A stretch of DNA of 64,000 bases from Actinocorallia populi. Its GTDB lineage: Bacteria > Actinomycetota > Actinomycetes > Streptosporangiales > Streptosporangiaceae. This document shows positions 8,588-17,157 of the stretch, in pieces (within the stretch, counting starts at the first letter, position 1; every line of letters starts with the position of its first letter). The notes below the pieces were generated by a model, which saw nothing but the letters and a program-made list of their open reading frames with translations, made no database searches and was not told the origin of the DNA. The stretch covers positions 1,116,001-1,180,000 of the forward strand of contig NZ_PVZV01000001.1 in NCBI RefSeq assembly GCF_002995495.1. The letters run 5' to 3'. Made by a program: the position numbers and the translations under genes.

Positions 8588-8899
8588 TCAGTGGCCGTAC
8601 AGGTGGTGCTTGCTCTTCTCGACCTCGATGGAGTCCTCGTTCTGGCTCTCCTCGCAGGACGCGGTGGTCGGGCTGACGACCGGGATCAGCTCGATCGGGA
8701 TCACGTTGGACCCGCAGATGTTGATCGAGAGCAGGTTGTTCAGCACGCCGTTGCCGTCGACGCTGGTGGGACTGACGACGTCCGGCCCGCCGAAGTGCGG
8801 GTGCGGCTGCGGGCCGGCGAGAGCCGGGCCGGCGGTGGCCAGGACACCGGCCGTGGCCAGAGCGAGCGCACCGGCTGCGGCGAACTTCTTGAGCGTCAT
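8588..8899 (-). CDS. Secreted chaplin-like two-cysteine protein, copy 1
   Basis: A 103-residue precursor. A signal peptide (MTLKKFAAAG... ending GPALA) is followed by PHPHFGGPDVVSPTSVDGNG and then a two-cysteine core NICGSN...TASCEES. The cysteines are 19 residues apart. The pattern C-G-N-x-V-x-hydrophobic run-C resembles chaplin (DUF320) repeats, whose cysteines are usually about 17 apart, so chaplin-like is a guess from pattern. The tail is short: KSKHHLYGH. It is the distal member of three tandem minus-strand paralogues, each with its own hairpin terminator and leader. A strong GGGAGG lies 7-8 bases before the ATG. Confidence 0.75.
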   Translation of the reverse strand: MTLKKFAAAGALALATAGVLATAGPALAGPQPHPHFGGPDVVSPTSVDGNGVLNNLLSINICGSNVIPIELIPVVSPTTASCEESQNEDSIEVEKSKHHLYGH

Positions 8900-8982
8900 T
8901 TAGGGGATCCTCCCTGTACTTGTTGATGCCGGAGCACCTGCGCAGCAACCCCGGCCATACGTAGAGTAGTTATTCAGCTACT
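8882..8982 (-). repeat. Duplicated leader/promoter segment, copy A
   Basis: This segment covers the first codons, ribosome site and untranslated leader of copy 1. It appears base-for-base identical to 10095-10195 in front of copy 3. Beyond it the two regions diverge but stay similar for another ~80 bases. Within it lies the inverted pair GAGTAG (8964-8969) and CTACTC (8978-8983). The copy 2 leader shares only the ribosome-site part. Confidence 0.8.
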
Positions 8983-9132
8983 CCGGGGTAGTGCGACCCC
9001 TAGTGATGGAGAGTTACCCGACCTCTATCCAAGCGTGACCATTCGATGACTTTAGGTAGTCGACTTGTCGGTGTGTGGTGGAAGACCAGGGGGAATGTCG
9101 GCGCAGCCGGTTTATCGAGTTATGTGGGAGAA

Positions 9133-9159
9133 GGCCGGGACTCCCAAGGAGTCCCGGCC
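9133..9159 (-). terminator. Terminator of secreted protein copy 2
   Basis: A perfect 12-bp stem (GGCCGGGACTCC and complement) closes on CAA, 17 bases past the copy 2 stop codon on the minus strand. Confidence 0.8.
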
Positions 9160-9176
9160 TGATGCCGTGGAACGGA

Positions 9177-9554
9177 TCAGTGGCCGTGCTTGTGGCCGTG
9201 GTGCTTGTGGTCGTCGTGCTTGTAGTCGTGCTTGTAGCCGTGGTGGTGGTGGTAGTAGCCGTGGTGGTGGTGCTTGCGCTTCTCGACCTCGATGGAGTCC
9301 TCGTTCTGGCTCTCCTCGCAGGAGGCCACGGTCGGGCTGACGACCGGGATGATCTCGATCGGGATCACGTTGGTGCCGCAGATGTCCAGCGAGATCAGGT
9401 TGTTGAGCAGGCCGTTGTCATCGACGCTGGTCGGGGCGATGACATCGGGGCCACCGAAGTGCGGGTGCGGCTGCGGGCCGGCGAGAGCCGGGCCGGCGAC
9501 ACCCATGACGCCGAGGGCGAGCGCACTGGCCACGGCGAACTTCTTGAACGTCAT
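9177..9554 (-). CDS. Secreted chaplin-like protein with histidine-rich tail, copy 2
   Basis: A 125-residue precursor with the same plan as its neighbours: signal peptide MTFKKFAV... ending GPALA, PHPHFGGPDVIAPTSVDDNG, and the core DICGTN...VASCEES with cysteines 19 apart. The difference is a 34-residue C-terminal tail after IEVE in which 16 residues are histidine, mixed with Lys, Gly, Tyr and Asp (for example KHHHHGYYHHHHGYKHD). Such tails bind Zn, Ni or Cu ions in other proteins; binding here is inferred. The start is the ATG at 9554 with GGGAGGATC upstream. The C-terminal DNA is a run of CAC/AAG/GGC codons and may expand or contract by slippage. Confidence 0.78.
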   Translation of the reverse strand: MTFKKFAVASALALGVMGVAGPALAGPQPHPHFGGPDVIAPTSVDDNGLLNNLISLDICGTNVIPIEIIPVVSPTVASCEESQNEDSIEVEKRKHHHHGYYHHHHGYKHDYKHDDHKHHGHKHGH

Positions 9555-9785
9555 TAGGGGATCCTCCCTGTGTGTTGGCGGTACCGGAGCGCCTGCGCGG
9601 CGCCCCCGATCATTCGGGTGGTCGTCCGGCTGTCCGCCGATGGTGCGAGATTGGGTGACGGACGGCTGTTCACTGCCGTCCGGTAACAGGACGGGCGGAT
9701 CACCTCGGTGATCGACCCGACCAGGCATGCTGGAGAACCGGGGTCGGTGCCGGTACCGCCGATGTGTCGGCCGTACCGGGGAGGC

Positions 9786-9813
9786 GGCCGGGGCTCTGGA
9801 CGAGACCCCGGCC
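9786..9813 (-). terminator. Terminator of secreted protein copy 3
   Basis: GGCCGGGGCTCT pairs with AGACCCCGGCC through a one-base bulge and a short loop, about 20 bases after the copy 3 stop on the minus strand. Confidence 0.65.
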
Positions 9814-9833
9814 GGGGACGTCACCGGACCTGA

Positions 9834-10112
9834 TCAGTCCTCGACCTCGATGTTGTCGTCGTTCTGGCTGTCCTCGCAGGTCGCGATGGTCGGGCTGAGC
9901 ACCGGGATGACCTCGATCGGCACCACGTTGGTGCCGCAGATGTTCAGCGAGATCAGGTTGTTGGCGATGCCGTTGCCGTCGACGCTGGTCGGGGCGATGA
10001 CATCCGGGCCGCCGAAGTGCGGATGCGGGTGCGGGCCGGCGAGAGCCGGGCCGGCGACACCCATGACGCCGAGGGCGAGCGCACCGGCCGCGGCGAACTT
10101 CTTGAGCGTCAT
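9834..10112 (-). CDS. Secreted chaplin-like two-cysteine protein, copy 3
   Basis: A 92-residue precursor: signal peptide MTLKKFAAAGALALGV ending GPALA, then GPHPHPHFGGPDVIAPTSVDGNG and the core NICGTN...IATCEDS, again with 19 residues between cysteines. It ends in the acidic IEVED with no histidine tail. The leader is identical to that of copy 1. The three copies share the hydrophobic VxPIExIPVxSPT stretch, as expected for a surface-active or amyloid-forming cell-surface protein, but that activity is not proven by sequence. Confidence 0.75.
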   Translation of the reverse strand: MTLKKFAAAGALALGVMGVAGPALAGPHPHPHFGGPDVIAPTSVDGNGIANNLISLNICGTNVVPIEVIPVLSPTIATCEDSQNDDNIEVED

Positions 10113-10195
10113 TTAGGGGATCCTCCCTGTACTTGTTGATGCCGGAGCACCTGCGCAGCAACCCCGGCCATACGTAGAGTAGTTATTCAGCTACT
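10095..10195 (-). repeat. Duplicated leader/promoter segment, copy B
   Basis: Identical to 8882-8982 by eye. Includes GAGTAG (10177-10182), an 8-base spacer and CTACTC (10191-10196) about 65-85 bases upstream of the start codon, which could be an operator or a leader hairpin. Confidence 0.8.
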
Positions 10196-10348
10196 CACGG
10201 GTAGCGCGACCCCTGTCGGCGGAGGGTTGCTTTACCTGTGCCCAAGTGTGACGGGTACATTACTTTAAGTAGTTATTTCGTCCGTGTGTACTGGTGGTTG
10301 AGCTGAATGTCGGCACCGCCGGGTTGCTGGGCATGCGACCCTGGTGCA

Positions 10349-11356
10349 GTGATCACCTGGCGCGCGGCGATGGAGCGGGCCCTGTACGGGCCCGACGGGT
10401 TCTACCGGCGGGAACATCCTGAGGCCCACTTCCGGACCTCGGTGCACGCCTCGCCGTTGTTCGCCCGAGCCTTGGCCGGTCTGCTGGAGGAAGTTGACGC
10501 CCGGCTCGGCCGCCCGGACCGGCTCGACGTGGTGGACATGGGCGCCGGCTGCGGCGCGCTGCTCACCGGCATCAGGGAGGCGGTACCGCCGGACGTGGCG
10601 CGGCGGCTGCGCGCGGTGGCCGTCGAGGTCGAGCCCAGGGGCGGCCGCGAGGGCGTCGTGTGGGCCACCGAGCCGCCGGAGGGGATCACCGGGCTCGTCG
10701 TCGCCAACGAGTGGCTCGACAACGTGCCGCTGGACATCGTGGAGTACACCCCCGACGGGCCCCGCCTGATGCTCGTGGACGCCGAGGGACACGAACGGCC
10801 GGGGCCCGCCCCCGCGGAACCCGACCTCGCCTGGCTGGAGCGCTGGTGGCCGGACCGCACGGGCAGGGCGGAGATCGGGCGCAGCCGGGACGAGGCCTGG
10901 TCGTGGCTCGTGGGGCGGCTGGACGCCGGGGTGGCCGTCGCCGTCGATTACTCCCACGACGTGGAGACCCGGCGGCCCACGCTGGCCGGCTACCGGTACG
11001 GCATGGCCGTCTGGCCCGTCCCGGACGGCTCCTGCGACGTCACAGCGCACGTCGCGCTGGACTCCTGCGCCGTGCCGGGACTGGAGACGGTGCTCACCAC
11101 CCAGCGGGAGGCCCTGCGCGTCCTGGGTGTGGACGGGCGGAGGCCGCCCAGGGAACTGGCCTTCAGCGACCCGCGCGGCTACGTGACCGCGCTCTCGCGG
11201 GCCGGGGAGGCCGCCGAGCTCACCGATCCGGGAGGCCTGGGCGGATTCGGCTGGCTGATGCAGGCCAAGGGGCCGGTGAGCCTGGAGCGTTTCGAAGGCG
11301 GGGGCGGCGCTCCTCGGGATCCCGGCCCGTCCCGTGACACCCTCGAAGGGTCATGA
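10349..11356 (+). CDS. MidA/NDUFAF7-type SAM-dependent methyltransferase
   Basis: A 335-residue protein of the COG1565 (MidA, NDUFAF7) family. Signatures: MERALYGPDGFY and HFRTSVHASPLFARAL near the N-terminus, the SAM-binding VVDMGAGCGALL, LVVANEWLDNVPLDIVE and VAVDYSHD. The mitochondrial relative methylates an arginine of the complex I 49-kDa subunit, the homologue of NuoD. A lone nuoD lies about 4 kb away, so a functional link is possible but only inferred. The GTG start at 10349 matches the conserved N-terminus. A longer start at 10307 would add 14 unremarkable residues. Confidence 0.82.
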   Translation: MITWRAAMERALYGPDGFYRREHPEAHFRTSVHASPLFARALAGLLEEVDARLGRPDRLDVVDMGAGCGALLTGIREAVPPDVARRLRAVAVEVEPRGGREGVVWATEPPEGITGLVVANEWLDNVPLDIVEYTPDGPRLMLVDAEGHERPGPAPAEPDLAWLERWWPDRTGRAEIGRSRDEAWSWLVGRLDAGVAVAVDYSHDVETRRPTLAGYRYGMAVWPVPDGSCDVTAHVALDSCAVPGLETVLTTQREALRVLGVDGRRPPRELAFSDPRGYVTALSRAGEAAELTDPGGLGGFGWLMQAKGPVSLERFEGGGGAPRDPGPSRDTLEGS

Positions 11357-11474
11357 CCGCCGGGGCTGCGATGCGAAGGCCCTGAGTCGGGGGAGGGCGT
11401 CAGACGGGGCGCTCCCCGGCTTGGGTAACCTTGGCTCGCACCGTCCGGTACCCCTTTCGAGGACTGGAACGTTC

Positions 11475-12359
11475 ATGGATCTGCCTACCCAGCGGCCCGG
11501 CAGGCTGAAGGTCGGCGTCGTCGGCGCCGGCCGCGTCGGCGCCGTGCTGGCCGCCGCGCTCGCGCGCGCCGGCCACCGCGTCGTCGCCGCCTCCGCCGTC
11601 GCCTCGCGCCCCCGCGCCGAGGAACTGCTGCCCGGCGTGCCGTTCCTGGCGCCCCAGGAGGTGGTGGCCGCCGCCGACCTCGTCCTGCTGACCGTCCCCG
11701 ACGACGCGCTCGCCGGGCTCGCCGAGGGCCTGGTCGGCGCGGGTGCCCCGGTCCAGGGGCGGATCTTCGCCCACGCCAGCGGCCGGCACGGCGCCGCGGT
11801 GCTGGCCCCGCTCACCCGGGAGGGCGGCCTGCCGCTGGCGCTGCACCCGGTGATGACCTTCACCGGCCGCACCGACGATCTGGAGCGGCTCGCCGGTGTC
11901 TCCTTCGGGGTGACCGCGCCGGGGCCGCTGCGCCCGGTGGCCGAGGCGCTGGTGGTGGAGATGGGCGCCGAGCCCGTCTGGATCGCCGAGGAGCAGCGCA
12001 CGACGTACCACGCGGCGCTGGCCCTGGGCGCCAACCACCTGGTCACCCTGGTGGTGGAGGCCTCCGGGCTGCTGAGCGCCGCCGGGGTCGCCGAGCCGGG
12101 CCGGATGCTCGGGCCGCTGCTGGGCGCGGCCCTGGACAACGCGCTGCGGCTGGGCGGCCAGGGGCTGACCGGCCCGGTGGCGCGGGGCGACGCCGGCACC
12201 GTCTCGGACCACCTGGCCGCGTTGAAGAAGGTCGAACCCGACGCGGTGCCGGGCTACCTGGCGCTGGCCCGGCGCACCGCCGACCTGGCCCTGGACTCCG
12301 GCCTCCTCAAGCCCGAGGACGCCGAACGGCTGCTGGGCGTGCTGGCCGACTCCCGGTGA
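11475..12359 (+). CDS. Rossmann/DUF2520 dehydrogenase-like protein next to panC
   Basis: A 294-residue protein with an N-terminal Rossmann fold ([17 protein letters not shown], residues 12-28), a strand ending [17 protein letters not shown], and LALHPVMTF. The C-terminal helical DUF2520 domain includes [16 protein letters not shown]. It resembles ketopantoate reductase and pyrroline-carboxylate reductase. Its constant position ahead of panC in actinobacteria suggests a pantothenate role, possibly ketopantoate reduction. That is inference. The ATG follows GAGGAC by 8 bases. It overlaps the region of the panC ribosome site. Confidence 0.82.
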   Translation: MDLPTQRPGRLKVGVVGAGRVGAVLAAALARAGHRVVAASAVASRPRAEELLPGVPFLAPQEVVAAADLVLLTVPDDALAGLAEGLVGAGAPVQGRIFAHASGRHGAAVLAPLTREGGLPLALHPVMTFTGRTDDLERLAGVSFGVTAPGPLRPVAEALVVEMGAEPVWIAEEQRTTYHAALALGANHLVTLVVEASGLLSAAGVAEPGRMLGPLLGAALDNALRLGGQGLTGPVARGDAGTVSDHLAALKKVEPDAVPGYLALARRTADLALDSGLLKPEDAERLLGVLADSR

Positions 12360-12391
12360 GCCCGCCTTCTTCCCGAGCAGGAAGGACCTCG

Positions 12392-13231
12392 ATGATCGTT
12401 CACTCTCTCGCCGACCTGGCGCGGGCCCGCGGGGCGCTGCCGGGCACCGTCGCGTTCGTCCCGACGATGGGGGCGCTGCACGACGGGCACCGGGAGCTGA
12501 TCCGGCGGGCGCGCGAGGCCGCCGACCACGTCGTGGTCAGCGTCTTCGTCAACCCGCTGCAGTTCGGCGAGCAGGCGGACCTGGAGCGCTACCCCCGGAC
12601 GCTGGAGGCCGACGCGGCGGTCTGCGACGCCGAGGGCGTGGCGGTCGTGTTCGCGCCGTCCGTCGAGGACGTCTACCCCCGGCCGCTCGAGGTCTCGGTG
12701 AGCACCGGCCGGATGGGCCGGGTCGTGGAGGGGGCGGCCCGGCCCGGCCACTTCGACGGGATGGCCACGGTGGTGGCCAAGCTCTTCGGAATGGTCCGTC
12801 CGGACAGCGCGTTCTTCGGGCAGAAGGACGCCCAGCAGCTCGCGGTGATCCGCCGGCTCGTCGAGGACCTCAACCTCGGCGTGCAGGTCGTCGCGGTGCC
12901 GACCGTCCGGGAGCCGGACGGCCTGGCGCTCTCCAGCCGCAACCGCTTCCTGTCGGAGGCCGAGCGGCGCACCGCGCTCGCGTTGTCGCGAGCCCTGTTC
13001 GCGGGACGCGACGCCGTGCCGGACGGCGTCGCGGCCGTCCTGGCGGCGGCGCAGCCCGTGCTGGACGAGGCGGCCAAGGCCGATCCTCCGCTGTGCCAGG
13101 ACTACCTCGTCCTGGCCGATCCGGCGACCTTCGATCCCGTCGAACCCGGGCACCGCGGCCCGGCCGTCCTGGCCGTCGCGGCACGCGTCGGCGCCACCCG
13201 TCTGATCGACAACCTCCCCCTGGAGTTCTGA
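12392..13231 (+). CDS. panC: Pantothenate synthetase
   Basis: Joins pantoate and beta-alanine with ATP hydrolysis to AMP, giving pantothenate. The 279-residue protein has [15 protein letters not shown] with the HxGH-like nucleotide site, [53 protein letters not shown] and [12 protein letters not shown] start at the ATG at 12392, preceded by GGAAGGA. A GTG at 12356 overlaps the previous stop and would add 12 residues. The panC TGA shares its A with the ATG of panD. Confidence 0.97.
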   Translation: MIVHSLADLARARGALPGTVAFVPTMGALHDGHRELIRRAREAADHVVVSVFVNPLQFGEQADLERYPRTLEADAAVCDAEGVAVVFAPSVEDVYPRPLEVSVSTGRMGRVVEGAARPGHFDGMATVVAKLFGMVRPDSAFFGQKDAQQLAVIRRLVEDLNLGVQVVAVPTVREPDGLALSSRNRFLSEAERRTALALSRALFAGRDAVPDGVAAVLAAAQPVLDEAAKADPPLCQDYLVLADPATFDPVEPGHRGPAVLAVAARVGATRLIDNLPLEF

Positions 13232-13644
13232 TGTTCCGGACCATGTTCAAGTCCAAGATCCACCGTGCCACCGTCACCCAGGCGGACCTGCACTACGTCG
13301 GTTCGGTCACCATCGACGCCGACCTGATGGAGGCGGCCGACCTGCTGCCCGGCGAGCAGGTCCACATCGTGGACATCACCAACGGCGCGCGGCTGGAGAC
13401 CTACGTCATCGAGGGCCCGCGCGGCACCGGGGTGATCGGGATCAACGGCGCCGCCGCGCACCTGGTGCACCCGGGCGACCTGGTGATCGTCATCAGCTAC
13501 GCCGCGATGTCCGACGCCGACGCGCGCTCCTTCCACCCGTCGGTGGTGCACGTGGACGCGGACAACCGGATCGTCCTGCTCGGCGACGACCCGGCCGAGC
13601 CGGTGCCGGGCACCGACACCCGCCGCCCGGACCTCGTGCACTGA
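13231..13644 (+). CDS. panD: Aspartate 1-decarboxylase proenzyme
   Basis: Makes beta-alanine from aspartate for PanC. The 137-residue proenzyme self-cleaves between Gly24 and Ser25 in HYVGSVTID to form the pyruvoyl cofactor. Also visible are the N-terminal [34 protein letters not shown] and [10 protein letters not shown] 15-20 residue C-terminal extension rich in Pro, Asp and Arg follows, like that of mycobacterial PanD. It overlaps panC by one base. Confidence 0.97.
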   Translation: MFRTMFKSKIHRATVTQADLHYVGSVTIDADLMEAADLLPGEQVHIVDITNGARLETYVIEGPRGTGVIGINGAAAHLVHPGDLVIVISYAAMSDADARSFHPSVVHVDADNRIVLLGDDPAEPVPGTDTRRPDLVH

Positions 13645-13707
13645 CCCCGGGGAATAGCCCTCCCCGGATTAGTGTCATACTGACGAAAACCCCCCGAGGA
13701 GGGCGTC

Positions 13708-15345
13708 ATGATCGAGGAGCTGGCCGCAGGGGCGCCCGGCTGGACCGCGCACACCGACACGGTCGTGATCGGCTCGGGCATCGCCGGGCTGGTGGCGGCC
13801 ATGCGCGCGACGCGGCACGGCCGGGTGCTGCTGGTCACCAAGGCGCTGCTGGACGCCGGGTCCACCCGCTGGGCGCAGGGCGGCATCGCCGCGGCGCTCG
13901 CGCCCGAGGACACCCCCGAGGAGCACCTGGCCGACACCCTCACCGCCGGGGTGGGCCTGTGCGACACCGAGGCCGTGCGCACCCTGGTCACCGAGGGCCC
14001 GGACGCGGTGCGCCGGCTCATCGCCCTCGGCGCCCACTTCGACCTCGCCGCCGACGGCACGGTCTCGCTCACCCGCGAGGGCGGCCACCACCGGCGGCGC
14101 ATCGCCCACGCCGGGGGAGACGCCACCGGCGCCGAGATCAGCCGGGCGCTGCTGGCCGCGCTCAAGCAGGCCGAGGGCGTCGAGGTCATCGAGCACGCCC
14201 TGGTGCTCGACCTGATCACCGAGGGCGGGCGCGCCGCCGGGGCCACCCTGCACGTCATGGGGGAGGGCAGCCGGGACGGGGTCGGCGCGGTGCGGGCGCG
14301 CTCGGTCGTGCTGGCCACCGGCGGGCTCGGCCAGGTCTTCTCCGCCACCACCAACCCGGTGGTCTCCACCGGCGACGGGGTGGCGCTGGCGCTGCGCGCC
14401 GGAGCCGAGGTCGCCGACCTGGAGTTCGTGCAGTTCCACCCCACGGTGATGTGTCTGGGGGAGGGCGCCACCGGCCAGCAGCCGCTGATCTCCGAGGCGG
14501 TCAGGGGCGAGGGCGCGCACCTGGTCGACGCCTCGGGCGCGCGCTTCATGCTCGGCCGGCACGAACTCGCCGAGCTCGCGCCCCGCGACGTCGTCGCCAA
14601 GGGCATCATGAACCGCATGCGCGAGACGGGCGAGCCGCACATGCTGCTCGACGGGCGCCACCTGGGCGCCCGCTTCTGGGAGTCGCGCTTCCCCACGATC
14701 CTGGCCAGCTGCCGGGAGCACGGCATCGACCCGGTGGTCCAGCCGGTCCCCGTCGTCCCGGCCGCCCACTACGCCAGCGGGGGCGTGCGCACCGACGGGT
14801 ACGGGCGCACGTCCATCCCCGGCCTGTACGCCTGCGGCGAGGTCGCCTGCACGGGCGTCCACGGCGCGAACAGGCTGGCCTCCAACTCGCTTCTGGAGGG
14901 TTTGGTCTTCGCCGAGCGCATCGGCGAGGCGCTGGCCGAGGAGCAGCCCGTGTCCGGGACGCGCGTGCCGCCGCCCCCGCGCCGCAGGGGCCTGCTCGAC
15001 CCCTCCGTCCGCGGCGGGGTCCAGCGCGTCATGAGCGCCCACTGCGGGGTCCTGCGCTCGGCGGAGGGACTGGCCGAGGCGCGCCGCCTGCTGGCGGAGC
15101 TGGGCGGGCGCGGCTGCGACGACCCGTGCGTGGAGGCGTGGGAGGCCACCAACCTGCACACCGTGGCGACGGCGATCGTGGCGGCGGCCGAGCGCCGCGG
15201 GGAGACCCGGGGCAGCCACTGGCGCGAGGACTTCCCCGACCGCGACGACGACCGCTGGCTGGGACGGCTGAGCGGGCGGCTGGCGGAAGGGGGGTTCCGG
15301 CTGGAGTTCACCCCCGAGCGCTCCCACCGGACCACCGCGGCCTGA
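13708..15345 (+). CDS. nadB: L-aspartate oxidase
   Basis: Oxidises aspartate to iminoaspartate with FAD, the first step of de novo NAD synthesis. The 545-residue flavoprotein has VVIGSGIAGLVAAMRA (residues 11-26), the STRWAQGGIAAAL flavin loop, LATGGLGQVFSATTNP, DLEFVQFHPTV, HYASGGVRTD and GLYACGEVACTGVHGANRLASN in two parts. The C-terminal helical domain carries the AHCGVLRS region. Length is normal. The ATG follows GAGGAGGGCGTC. Begins the nadB-nadC-coaX run. Confidence 0.96.
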   Translation: MIEELAAGAPGWTAHTDTVVIGSGIAGLVAAMRATRHGRVLLVTKALLDAGSTRWAQGGIAAALAPEDTPEEHLADTLTAGVGLCDTEAVRTLVTEGPDAVRRLIALGAHFDLAADGTVSLTREGGHHRRRIAHAGGDATGAEISRALLAALKQAEGVEVIEHALVLDLITEGGRAAGATLHVMGEGSRDGVGAVRARSVVLATGGLGQVFSATTNPVVSTGDGVALALRAGAEVADLEFVQFHPTVMCLGEGATGQQPLISEAVRGEGAHLVDASGARFMLGRHELAELAPRDVVAKGIMNRMRETGEPHMLLDGRHLGARFWESRFPTILASCREHGIDPVVQPVPVVPAAHYASGGVRTDGYGRTSIPGLYACGEVACTGVHGANRLASNSLLEGLVFAERIGEALAEEQPVSGTRVPPPPRRRGLLDPSVRGGVQRVMSAHCGVLRSAEGLAEARRLLAELGGRGCDDPCVEAWEATNLHTVATAIVAAAERRGETRGSHWREDFPDRDDDRWLGRLSGRLAEGGFRLEFTPERSHRTTAA

Positions 15346-15418
15346 GCGGTACCGGGCCCCGCGGGCCCGATCAGGCACCACCCCGTCAGCACGGCCGCCG
15401 TGCCGCGCGAGTGAGCAA

Positions 15419-16324
15419 GTGAGTGAGGAACCGATGACGCCGATGACGCCTGAGCTGGCACAGCGGCTGCGGGACCAGGGGCTCGATCCCCGGGCCGTGG
15501 AGGGCATCGTCAGGGCGGCGCTGGCCGAGGACGGCGAGACCGACGTCACCAGCGAGCCCATCTTCGACCCCGAGCAGGTCTCCACCGCGGACTTCACGGC
15601 CAGGGCCGAGGGCGTCGTGGCAGGTCTGGTGGTCGCCGAAGTGGTCTTCGAGGTCCTGATGGACGGCGAGGCCGGACTGGAGCAGCACTTCCTGGACGGC
15701 GACCGCATCGCCAGGGGCGACGTGCTGCTGACGGCCACGGCCCCGACGGTCAAGCTGCTGCGGGCCGAACGCGTCGCCCTCAACTTCATGACGCACCTGT
15801 CGGGCATCGCCTCCCAGACGGCGCGGTGGGTGGAGGCGATCGAGGGGACCGGCGCCCGCGTGCGCGACAGCCGCAAGACGCTCCCCGGCCTGCGCGGGCT
15901 GCAGAAGTGGGCGGTGCGGTGCGGGGGCGGCGTCAACCACCGCATGTCCCTGCAGGACGCCGCGCTGGTCAAGGACAACCACGTCGCCGCGGCGGGCGGC
16001 GTCACGGCCGCGTACAAGGCCATCCGTACGCGTTATCCCGAGCTGCACATCCAGGTCGAGGTGGACACCCTGGAACAGCTGGAAGAGGCATTGACGGCCG
16101 GAGCCACCGACATTCTGCTGGACAATATGTCGGACATGACGATGGCCGAGGCCGTCCGGCTCACGGCCGGGCGCGCCACGCTGGAAGCATCGGGCGGGCT
16201 GAGTTTGGACAGGGCCCGGGATGCCGCCGCCACGGGGGTGGACTACCTTGCGGTGGGTGGCCTCACGCATTCCGCGGCGGCCCTCGACATCGGCCTTGAC
16301 TTCCGTACCGCAGCGGGGACCTGA
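15419..16324 (+). CDS. nadC: Nicotinate-nucleotide pyrophosphorylase (quinolinate phosphoribosyltransferase)
   Basis: Converts quinolinate and PRPP to nicotinate mononucleotide and CO2. The 301-residue protein has ALAEDGETDVTS, ERVALNFMTHLSGIA, DSRKTLPGLRGLQKWAV, GGGVNHRMSLQDAALVKDNH, VEVDTLEQLEEAL, ILLDNM and ASGGLS, all in order. Start is uncertain between GTG 15419 and the ATG at 15434, the latter with GAGGAA just upstream. The quinolinate synthase gene nadA is not in the window. The stop overlaps coaX by one base. Confidence 0.95.
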   Translation: MSEEPMTPMTPELAQRLRDQGLDPRAVEGIVRAALAEDGETDVTSEPIFDPEQVSTADFTARAEGVVAGLVVAEVVFEVLMDGEAGLEQHFLDGDRIARGDVLLTATAPTVKLLRAERVALNFMTHLSGIASQTARWVEAIEGTGARVRDSRKTLPGLRGLQKWAVRCGGGVNHRMSLQDAALVKDNHVAAAGGVTAAYKAIRTRYPELHIQVEVDTLEQLEEALTAGATDILLDNMSDMTMAEAVRLTAGRATLEASGGLSLDRARDAAATGVDYLAVGGLTHSAAALDIGLDFRTAAGT

Positions 16325-17112
16325 TGCTTCTCACGATAGACGTCGGCAACACCAACACCGTCCTGGGGCTGTTCGAGGGCGAAGAGGTCATCGAGCACTG
16401 GCGGATCAACACCGATCCGCGCCGGACCGCGGACGAGATCGCCGTCGTCCTGCAGGGGCTGATCCAGCAGAGCCCGCTGCTGGTCGAGACCGACATCAGC
16501 GGCATCGCCCTGTGCTCCACGGTGCCGTCGGTCCTGCACGAGATGCGGGAGATGTGCCGCCGCTACTACGGCGACGTCCCCGCGGTCATCGTGGAGCCCG
16601 GCGTGAAGACCGGGGTGCCGGTGCGCATGGACAACCCCAAGGAGGTCGGGTCCGACCGGATCGTCAACTCCCTGGCCGCCATCCACATGCACGGCGGCCC
16701 GGCGATCGTGGTGGACTTCGGCACCGCCACGACCTTCGACTGCATCTCGGCCCGCGGCGAGTACGTCGGCGGCGCCATCGCGCCCGGCATAGAGATCTCC
16801 ATAGACGCCCTGTCGGTGCGCGGCGCCCAGCTGCACAAGATCGAGCTGGTGCGGCCGCGGAACGTCATCGCCAAGAACACCGTCGAGGCGCTGCAGTCGG
16901 GCATCATCTTCGGTTTCGCCGGCCAGGTCGACGGGCTGGTCGACCGGATGGCCGAGGAGCTGTCGGACAACCCCGACGAGGTGAAGGTCGTGGCGACCGG
17001 CGGTCTGGCGCCGCTGGTGCTGGAGGAGGCGCGCAGCATCGACGCCTTCGAGCCCTGGCTCACCCTGCACGGTCTGCGGCTCATCTACGAGCGCAACGTC
17101 GGCGGGTCCTGA
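16324..17112 (+). CDS. coaX: Type III pantothenate kinase
   Basis: Phosphorylates pantothenate at the first step of CoA synthesis. The type III enzyme belongs to the acetate/sugar kinase superfamily. The 262-residue length is standard. Motifs are TIDVGNTNTVLGLF (phosphate 1), NPKEVGSDRIVNSLAA, VVDFGTATTFDCIS (phosphate 2) and GGAIAPGIEIS (adenosine region). The ATG overlaps the nadC TGA. The set panC, panD, coaX in one stretch gives most of the aspartate-to-phosphopantothenate path. Confidence 0.95.
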   Translation: MLLTIDVGNTNTVLGLFEGEEVIEHWRINTDPRRTADEIAVVLQGLIQQSPLLVETDISGIALCSTVPSVLHEMREMCRRYYGDVPAVIVEPGVKTGVPVRMDNPKEVGSDRIVNSLAAIHMHGGPAIVVDFGTATTFDCISARGEYVGGAIAPGIEISIDALSVRGAQLHKIELVRPRNVIAKNTVEALQSGIIFGFAGQVDGLVDRMAEELSDNPDEVKVVATGGLAPLVLEEARSIDAFEPWLTLHGLRLIYERNVGGS

Positions 17113-17157
17113 GATACGCGTTCGCACCGGTTTTCCGGGGTCGATAGCCTTGACAGC

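Noticed and set aside
9075-9557. Plus-strand frame rich in Val (VVVLVVVLVAVVVVV) opposite the histidine-rich tail
   Set aside because: It is simply the complement of CAC/CAT-rich codons, not a membrane protein gene.
13675-16023. 782-codon minus-strand frame opposite nadB/nadC
   Set aside because: Runs antisense to two clear enzymes and crosses their junction; translation has no domain signature.
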